Source: Costus lasius (Eukaryota > Streptophyta > Magnoliopsida > Zingiberales > Costaceae). Taken from it: a stretch of 64,000 nt of DNA. The DNA is taken from assembly GCA_027563935.2 (NCBI GenBank), contig CM050449.1, positions 88,698,371 through 88,762,370 of the forward strand, in the 5' to 3' direction. The position numbers and the translations under genes were made by a program. The notes below the pieces were generated by a model that ran no database searches, had not been told where the DNA came from, and was given only the letters and a program-made list of their open reading frames with translations. Positions 57,066-64,000 of the stretch are shown here, piece after piece (the stretch's first letter is position 1; each line of letters opens with the position of its first letter).

Positions 57066-58713
57066 TGATGACACTGAAATTTATAGTAAATTTCATGTCA
57101 TTTTATATTTCTTTTCGTTTCATATTTATTAACTTTTGCTTGTTTTTAAGCATTATTTGCTAAATATTACGGAATCTACATAATTTCTTATTTTTCATGA
57201 ATTTCAGATAAAAGTGCCATATTTTGATGTATTTTGAAGGATTTGAGCGCATGAATGGATTCAGGACGTCGAAACAAAGCCGCCCGCCAATTTTCATGCA
57301 AATCGGAGCGAGTTTGAAAAATACACCCCGGGTGTAATGGATATTACGGGTGTAATTTCTGCCCAAAATATGGCAGTGCCGTAAAAAATAACACGGGCCA
57401 TAATTTAGAGCAATTTTCGACCAGAAAGTTTAGTTGATTTTACAGCACGGCCGTAATTTATTTTACGGCCGTAATTTGCACCTGGTCGCGCGACTCTTAC
57501 AGGCCCGAAACTTGTGAGGGTCATAACTTTTGATCCAGAGCTCCAAATTGAGATCCGAAATTTTATCCAGTATCGAAGGAGAAATCGCTAGAGAGGCGGC
57601 TAGGGTTTGGCCTCACGCCGAGAGGCATAGAGGGCACCTCAGGCCGTGATTTTCACTCAGAAGCTTCGCCTGGAGGAGAGGAAGATACCACAGAAGTTTC
57701 AGAGCGTTTGGAGTCCGATCGGAGGAGGAATCAACGAAACAGCGGTGACAGCGCTGTTCATCAGAAATTACGTGTGTAATTTACATTACACCCATGTTGT
57801 AACGTTGTTTTTCTTCTTCTCTGATTTCTAATTGTTCTAAACTATGATTTATTGTATCTCCTCCTTCATGCAAGCTTAATACTGTTTTGGGACATGGGGT
57901 GTAATCCTCTTGATTTTTAATGATTAGATAACTCTTCTATTTTCGTCATGATAATTTTTGCTATGATAATTTTACTTTTGTGATGGATTGTTCTTAGACT
58001 CTCTATAGATCTATGTTACTAATTATGTTTTTAGAGTTTTCGCAATGAGACTGAAAGGTGATTTGCTTGAGAACTTGGAACCCTAGAATTGCATGTTAGG
58101 AACCCTTCTTTAGGTTTGATCCAACTTGATCTGTTCTAGTAGAATAATTGCTATGATTATAACACGAATCTGTAGATCGATGTCTATTTGTCAAACGTGG
58201 AGATCTTGCACGAAAGTGAGGATCGGAACGTTGGAGATCCTTGAGTAAAACTAGTGTTGAGGCTCGGATGCACGAAAGTGATCCTTGAGATTCCACTAGA
58301 GATTATCAACCTAGAATTCGGATGCACGAAAGTGATCTTGAGTTCTTTGATTGATGATTTACTTATCTTTAGCATTGGGACAGATCTTGCGCGAAAGCGA
58401 AGATTGGTCCCCGCATAATTGTCTGCATGAAAGTGAGATAATCCTTTAATGAAGTAAATTAGGTCTTTATCATAACAAGATTTGATTGACAAACCTTTTA
58501 TTTATATCTTATCATTGAAATCAAGGTGGATGAAATCCTACTCCCATGTTTATCTCTCTGATTATCCTTAGTGTTATTTATACTGCTTACTTTCATCATA
58601 TTCAGTTTACTTAGCTAGCGAGAAAAATAATTATTTGGTACTTAATAATAAGGTTTCTGTGGTTCGATATTTTTATTACTTCGATAATTTCGTGCACTTG
58701 CAAAAACCTATCA
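57066..58713 (+). repeat. 5' LTR of element II
   Basis: Starts TGATGACACTGAAATT. The end is taken at CCTATCA (58713), just before the first primer site; an alternative end at 58790 before the second primer site cannot be excluded. It has three TTACGG-type palindromes at 57325-57480 and five GAAA hairpins. Confidence 0.85.
58202..58442 (+). other. Five GAAA-loop hairpins in the element II leader
   Basis: Loops GAAA at 58212-58215, 58274-58277, 58328-58331, 58393-58396 and 58429-58432, closed by CAC/GTG, except the fourth (CGC/GCG, a compensatory change) and fifth (CAT/GTG, U-G). Outer stems: GATC/GATC, CTC.GGAT/ATCC..GAG, GAT/ATC with GAATTC/GAGTTC, GATCTT/AAGATT, ATTGTCT/AGATAAT. The order and stem types follow those of element I, where all loops are GAGA. 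Confidence 0.75.
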
Positions 58714-58719
58714 AGTTTT

Positions 58720-58814
58720 TGGTGCCGTTGCCGGGGATTAGTCCAAGGTACACATGTGCCAGACTTGTAGTGTTCCCTTTCGGGCTATCAAGTTTTTGGC
58801 GCCGTTGCCGGGGA
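58720..58814 (+). other. Duplicated primer binding site (element II)
   Basis: TGGTGCCGTTGCCGGGGA at 58720-58737 and TGGCGCCGTTGCCGGGGA at 58797-58814. Both are preceded by TATCAAGTTTT, so a unit of about 77 bp carrying LTR end plus primer site has been duplicated. The second copy matches the tRNA-Asp consensus of elements I and III exactly. Confidence 0.85.
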
Positions 58815-59037
58815 CCTTAGTTTTGTTAATATCAAAATAGTTGTTAGTATTGCTAGACTAAGTTTTATTTGTTTTTAGATTAACTTTGTGTTTTCTGTTT
58901 TTGCAGGTTTTGGATATTCATAGTTGTGGCAGAACTGTGATTTCTGAAATTTTTATTTGCTTGTGTTTCTTTTGTTTTTATATATTCTGAAAAAAAAAGC
59001 TTTTTGATGGATTGGTGTTGTATTATCTGTTTTTGAT

Positions 59038-60192
59038 ATGTCTTTCTATCACAGTACATGGGCAACTAAAACATTTAAGAAATCTTCTTCTCCTGTTAGA
59101 TGTGATCTGTGTGGATATTTTGATCATTATACCTCTGATTGTCCATTTTTAAATCCCAATTTATCATTTAAAGAATCTTATGAATTGTATTCTAGATGGG
59201 AAAATCATCAAGCTTTGACTGCTAATACTGAATTGCTAGAAACCCAGATTGCACAACATGATTGTTTATTCGAGTTTGAAACTGAAGAACTTGATTTAGA
59301 AAATTCCCCCTGTGATCATGATTGTTTTGAGATTGATCCTTATGTGGATATTCGTGAATCTCACTCTGCTTTTGATAATTTTGATATTGATTCATCTGAT
59401 AATTTATTTGAGGAAAAAGTTGAGAAAATTGAAATTGAAAACCCTTCTTTTGATGATAATTCTGAATTTGATGTAAATTTATATATGGTTGAATCTGATG
59501 AGCATGATGAAGGTTTGAAAATTATAGACATTGATGAACCCCACTGTGATCTTGGTGATATTGTTGAAATTTATGATAAAACTTTTGAGGCTAACTCTGA
59601 TTCTATTGTAAACATTTATAAATCTTATTTCTCATATGATTCTGATTTTGACTCTTCTGATGATGAATTATTTATGGGGAAGCATGAGGAAATTAATTTT
59701 GAAGAGTCTCATATTGACTTTGATGATGATCTTGAAATTGATAAATTGTTTGATGATGAACATGAGGAAACTGATAAGGATTTGAATATTGTGAAAATTG
59801 ATGAATCTCACTTTGATGTTTTGCCCATATCTACTGTTGAAAATTTTGACCTATTTGAAAACCTATGCTTTATTGAAGAATCTAATGAAATACATAAACA
59901 TTATTATGATGATCCAATGCTTGATTATTTTGATAAAAGTCCTATTGTGATTGAAAAGATAAAGTTGAAGAAAGGACTGATGATTTTACTCTCTGATAAA
60001 TTTAGGAAGATCATTGAATTTCCTTCATGTGAAGATTTTGATTTTGATTTCTGCATATTTAAGAAAGCCACTTTGATTGTGATTTATATGAATTTCTGGA
60101 TTTTTGGAGTAGTGGCTAAACTTTTAGGACAAAGGAAATGCAGAAAATTGTTTGCTCTTTATTTTGGTACTGATTCACCTACTTCACCATGA
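59038..60192 (+). CDS. Acidic zinc-knuckle protein of element II (intact ORF)
   Basis: 384 codons with no stop, start chosen because element I has the same MSFYH start. Residues 22-35 are a CX2CX4HX4C knuckle (CDLCGYFDHYTSDC), as in Gag nucleocapsid, so RNA binding is likely. LLETQIAQH then echoes the MLENQIAQQ that ends the Gag coiled coil in element III. Residues 80-285 are strongly acidic with repeated FD/DFD. The end is basic with a hydrophobic stretch (MNFWIFGVVAKLLG) and finishes GTDSPTSP. Relative to element I it lacks about 40 residues between knuckle and coiled coil. No homologous pol is present. Function unknown; a Gag-like accessory is my inference. Confidence 0.8.
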   Translation: MSFYHSTWATKTFKKSSSPVRCDLCGYFDHYTSDCPFLNPNLSFKESYELYSRWENHQALTANTELLETQIAQHDCLFEFETEELDLENSPCDHDCFEIDPYVDIRESHSAFDNFDIDSSDNLFEEKVEKIEIENPSFDDNSEFDVNLYMVESDEHDEGLKIIDIDEPHCDLGDIVEIYDKTFEANSDSIVNIYKSYFSYDSDFDSSDDELFMGKHEEINFEESHIDFDDDLEIDKLFDDEHEETDKDLNIVKIDESHFDVLPISTVENFDLFENLCFIEESNEIHKHYYDDPMLDYFDKSPIVIEKIKLKKGLMILLSDKFRKIIEFPSCEDFDFDFCIFKKATLIVIYMNFWIFGVVAKLLGQRKCRKLFALYFGTDSPTSP

Positions 60193-60203
60193 TATTGAGT
60201 TTT

Positions 60204-60252
60204 GGTCAAGCTATGGACCTAAAATTAGCGCTCCTTGGGAGGCAACCCAAGC
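60204..60252 (+). other. Post-stop double hairpin (element II)
   Basis: Hairpin 1 is GGTC (60204-60207) with GACC (60216-60219), loop AAGCTATG, 11 nt after the stop. Hairpin 2 is CTTGGG (60234-60239) with CCCAAG (60246-60251), loop AGGCAA. Confidence 0.78.
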
Positions 60253-60341
60253 ACTCTTGCTTAGTTTAGTTGCTTTTATTTTTGTTCATTTTTAGAATTA
60301 ATTTTTCTTTTTATTTTGCAGGGAAAATAAAATTTTGTGCA

Positions 60342-60461
60342 AATTATGGCACTGCCGTAATATTGTTCACGGTACCATATTTTTGAGTAGTTCTTAACCC
60401 GAGAGTTCTTTGTAAATTACGGCACTGCCATAAGGAGTTTAACAGTACCGTATTTTAAGAC
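60342..60461. repeat. Two internal TTACGGCACTGCCGTAA palindromes (element II)
   Basis: Two units about 70 bp apart, each a left half like TTACGGCACTGCC and a right half like GGTACCATATT. They resemble the LTR palindromes of families I and II but lie inside the element, after the ORF. The DNA from 60470 to 61080 is T-rich and non-coding. Confidence 0.7.
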
Positions 60462-61084
60462 TGCATTATGATTATTTGAGTAGGTGTCTTCTCACTGCGA
60501 TTTTAAGAAACTGGGTTGCGAAAAATTTTGATCTTTGACACATCATCGAAGTACTCATCTTTGTCTATCATCTGGATATTTTTTCTGAATTTTAAAGTCC
60601 ATGGATCATTTTAAAACATATAGCAACTTTTCGATTCTGATTAATTTCTGCAGTAGTTTTTTCTGACTGTCCTGACTAGCACTTTTTCTGCCACTTTTTA
60701 AGATGTTTCGGTGACTGTGACTTGAAACCCAGATTTTTCACTTGGAATTGAAAGATCATGTGTCATTCTACCTTGTGGATTAATTATTTTCATGAAACTA
60801 TTTTCTGATCATTCTAGGACACATAGCAACTTTTTGAAAATGATTAACTTTTGTGCAGTTTTTGCAGTTTTTATAGTTTTTAATCTGAGTAGCCTTCTTT
60901 CTGCTAATACCCTAAATTCCTGACAGATTTTGATCCTTTGTTTTTCGTACATCTGAAAAGAACATATCTTATTCTATTACATAGTTTTGTCTATTTTCTT
61001 TTTGGATCATTAAATTTTATTCTAGGGTATGGCTACTTTTCATAAAAAATTCAAAAAACTGCAGAGTTTGCTTTCTACCAGTTA

Positions 61085-61531
61085 TTGCTTATTTTACATC
61101 CAGATTCAGAAATCTTCAAGAGCAACTGTCTTCCACCTCTAGCCACCACTGCATCTGCCTCTGACATCACTGGATTATACCATCTGCAGATTCTTACTTC
61201 TTTTGCTGCCTCTTATTCCATTTATTTTATTTATGCAGTAGAATATTTATTAGTGACTGATTTTCTATTTTTGCAAAGCTATCTCTCACACCCACCGGCC
61301 GACGATCTCACCTCCAGGACTGTGATCTCTAGCAGGCTACTAGAGATTACTCACTTTACTGTCGGCATCATCATTGACAGCAGCTTTTCAGCTAGCCTCT
61401 ATTCACCCTATACTTCTTGCCTACTCGACTCTTTACACCGGCATCCTCTTCAGACTTCCGGCGACATCTTTGATCCTCTCTTGAGATTATTTTTTATCAT
61501 TATTATTTTTTTGAGACTATTTTTGATCTGA
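61085..61531 (+). CDS. Doubtful small ORF in the 3' region of element II
   Basis: 148 codons. Its middle (PADDLTSRTV, RLLEITHFTVG, SSFSASLYS) aligns with the 90-codon frame of element I, and its end is very hydrophobic (FFIIIIFLRLFLI). The same DNA has inverted repeats GCCGAC/GTCGGC and TCTCTAG/CTAGAGA shared with element I, so the similarity may reflect RNA folding. No family recognised. Confidence 0.33.
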   Translation: MLILHPDSEIFKSNCLPPLATTASASDITGLYHLQILTSFAASYSIYFIYAVEYLLVTDFLFLQSYLSHPPADDLTSRTVISSRLLEITHFTVGIIIDSSFSASLYSPYTSCLLDSLHRHPLQTSGDIFDPLLRLFFIIIIFLRLFLI

Positions 61532-62169
61532 GCCTTATGTGAGCCTTATGTACCTTAAATTTTGCAGGAAATTTTCAAAAGGCATATCTTTAGACCCAGC
61601 TGCAATGGCCTGACAATGATTGAGCATGATCTATTTAGTTTTGTGAGTATCACTTGCACTCTCTTATTAATGACTATTTGATATAGTGCATCTTTGACTT
61701 TATCATATTTATACTACTTATTGGTTTTCTCTTGAAAAATGATTTTATGGATATATGGAACTCATTGTTTTGATGATGATATTATTCAAATTTGTTGTTA
61801 AAATTGATGAAAGCATATGATCCACTTTCTACTGTATGATGGCATGATTTATTGATAAAATTTCTATTGATAAAATATCTTCCTTGATGATGTGAGTATT
61901 TATGCTTGTGATTAGAGAAAAACACTCTCATGTTAGATTTATTTCTTCAATGCATATCTATCTTTGAAATTTGACATTGGTTGATGCATGAAATTTCGGG
62001 TAGATGTATTATTTGAGGAATAAAATCTAAAGGTGAAACTACTCCTTTGAATAAAATGAGCATATGAGTATGATTTGTGAATTGATATCAATTGATCAAC
62101 CTAGTAGATATTTAGTCTATTTTGCTATTTGTTGGGAAGGAAGAATCTAAAATCCATAAAAATAGTGAG

Positions 62170-62330
62170 GGACTCCCCTACTTGGCACTATGTAAAATTG
62201 ATAGTGGTACCTAAGACATGGGTTGAAGTCTATGCATGAAAAATAATGAGAGTGAAAAATAATAATACTCCTCTACTTGGCATTGTGTAAAATTAACAGT
62301 GGTACCGAAGACAAGAGTTGAAGTCAAAAC
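62170..62330 (+). other. Two covarying 3' stem-loops (element II)
   Basis: Stem CACTAT/ATAGTG at 62186-62191/62201-62206 and CATTGT/ACAGTG (one U-G) at 62281-62286/62296-62301. The first differs from element I by a full compensatory pair. They lie about 410 bp before the 3' LTR. Confidence 0.8.
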
Positions 62331-62712
62331 TAAAAAGTGTGTATCTAAGTGGGTACATGCCATCTTTACAAAAACAAACAAAATACAAAAAAAAAATCAT
62401 GTGTCGAAAAAGATCTTGGAAACCTAATTCCTATAAACAGAAGCATGATAGATTTGAACTGAAAACTGGGTGAAATCATGAGATTGAAAATTCTATTTAT
62501 TATACAAGTTGCAAAGTTTTATTTAATTAAATTGTGGATCTAGAGGGTTGAGTTTTAAGGATAATATGTTTATTTGAAGTTTTGTAAATCAATTGGTGGA
62601 ATTTTTCATTGATGAGCTGTATTTTAGAAATTTATTGAGCATGAAATGGTTATTCTTATGATCAATTTTTGATTTTTTTTTTAGGACAAGTAAAGTTTGA
62701 GCCTTATGTATT

Positions 62713-64000
62713 TGATGACACGGAAATTTATAGTAAATTTCATGCCATTTTATATTTCTTTTCGTGTCATATTTATTAACTTTTGCTTGTTTTTAAGCAT
62801 TATTTGCTAAATATTACGGAATCTACAGAATTTCTTATTTTTCATGAATTTCAGATAAAAGTGCCATATTTTGATGGATTTTAAAGTATTTGAGTGCCTG
62901 AATGGATTCAGGACGTCGAAACGAAGCCGCCCACCAATTTTCATGCAAATCGGAGCGAGTTTGAAAAACACATCCCGGGTGTAATGGATATTACGGGTGT
63001 AATTTCTGCCCAAAAATATGGCAGTGCCATAAAAAATAACACGGGCCGTAATTTAGAGCAATTTCCGACCAGAAAGTTCAGTTGACGTTACGGCACTGCC
63101 GTAATTTATTTTACGGCCGTAATTTGCACTTGGTCGCGTGACTCTTACGGGCCCGAAATTTGCGAGGGCCATAACGTTTGATCCAGAGTTCCAAATCGAG
63201 ATCCAAAAGATGTTCCGGACTCGTCTTTAAGAGGCGAAGACGCTAGAAATGGAAGGAAGAACTTTTATCTAGTATTGAAGGAGAAATCACTAGAGAGGCA
63301 GCTAGGGTTTGGCCTCATGCCGAGAGGCGTAGAGGGAACCTCAGGCCATGATTTTCACTCAAAAGCTTCGCCTGGAGGAGAGGAAGACACCACAGAAGTG
63401 TCAGAGTGTTTGGAGTCCGATCGGAGGAGGAATCAATGAAACAGCGGTGACAGCGCTGTTCATCATGAAACTACGGGTGTAATTTACATTACACCCGTGT
63501 TGTAACGTTGTTTTTCTTCTTCTCTGATTTCTAATTGTTCTAAACTATGATTTATTGTATCTCCTCCTTCATGCAAGCTTAATACTGTTTTGGGACATGG
63601 GGTGTAATCCCCTTGATTTTTAATGATTAGATAACTCTTCTATTTTCGTCATGATAATTTTTGCTATGATAATTTTACTTTTGTGATGGATTGTTCTTAG
63701 ACTCGCTATAGATCTATGTTACTAATTATGTTTTTAGAGTTTTTGCAATGAGACTGAAAGGTGATTTGCTTGAGAACTTGGAACCCTAGAATTGCATGTT
63801 ATGAACCCTTCTTTAGGTTTGATCCAACTTGACCTGTTCTAGTAGAATAATTGCCATGATTATAACACGAATCTATAGATCGATGTCTATTTGTCAAACG
63901 TGGAGATCTTGCACGAAAGTGAGGATCGGAACGTTGGAGATCCTTGAGTAAAATTAGTGTTGAGGCTCGGATGCACGAAAGTGATCCTTGAGATTCCACT
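62713..64000 (+). repeat. 3' LTR of element II (cut by window end)
   Basis: Starts TGATGACACGGAAATT after TTTGAGCCTTATGTATT, with no clear polypurine tract. Palindromes lie at 62985-63125; the first two GAAA hairpins of the leader are visible from about 63905. Confidence 0.92.

Larger units (their letters stand above)
57066..64000 (+). mobile_element. Element II: relative of element I, right end outside window
   Basis: 5' LTR 57066-58713, internal region with one acidic zinc-knuckle ORF, 3' LTR from 62713 cut by the window end. No RT, RNase H or integrase. It inserted into the 3' LTR of element III, so it is younger than that element, and its ORF is still open. The 5' LTR lacks about 60 bp present in the 3' LTR near 63210-63270. 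Confidence 0.9.

Overview
This window is nuclear DNA of a flowering plant from a repeat-rich, probably heterochromatic region. I see no convincing host gene, rRNA, tRNA or CRISPR. Nearly everything is a nest of LTR retrotransposons (Ty3/gypsy, Athila-like, plus two Ty1/copia remnants) and hAT and Harbinger-like DNA transposons. The plant origin rests on tRNA-Asp-type primer sites next to LTRs of 1.4-1.95 kb, plant-type gag/pol motifs, hAT elements with 8-bp target duplications and TAA-flanked MITEs. No species can be named from the sequence.

Layout. 1-2.5 kb: 3' end of a copia element and its LTR. 2.59-4.27 kb: solo LTR of family IV (TSD agcgc). 4.3-14.2 kb: a decayed copia element split by element I (4747-12077, TSD catgc), a non-autonomous Athila-like element that encodes only an acidic zinc-knuckle protein. 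15.7-28.9 kb: an outer hAT element with a dead transposase; inside it a second hAT (18957-28375); inside that a Harbinger-like MITE carrying a solo LTR of family V, and two roughly 3-kb direct repeats full of short-period arrays. 28.9-31.9 kb: gene-free DNA with a MITE and a truncated LTR-like sequence. 31.9 kb to beyond the end: element III, an Athila-like element with gag, protease, RT, RNase H, integrase and a 3' ORF. Its pol is broken by the minus-strand elements IV (37080-43136) and V (43137-50562), and its 3' LTR by element II (57066 to past the window end), a relative of element I.

How the parts relate. Only element III has remains of a full pol. Elements I and II lack pol; V has gag-protease only; IV has protease fused to the integrase tail. 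The five families nevertheless share LTR ends, primer sites (where visible) and, most notably, three structured-RNA modules that ordinary annotation misses: (1) a series of hairpins in the LTR leader region, each capped by a GNRA-type tetraloop (GAGA, GAAA, GGGA or GTGA according to family and copy) on changing stems; (2) a double hairpin 10-14 nt after a stop codon, with an invariant AGGCAA loop; (3) a stem-loop 0.4-0.6 kb before the 3' LTR, usually duplicated, whose six-pair stem shows compensatory changes at three positions in seven copies. I infer a shared set of cis-acting RNA signals that would let pol-less elements be packaged or processed by machinery like that of element III. This is inference and untested.

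Limits: all alignments were made by eye. LTR identities, divergence times and family names were not computed. Elements II and III run past the right end, so their terminal duplications cannot be checked.
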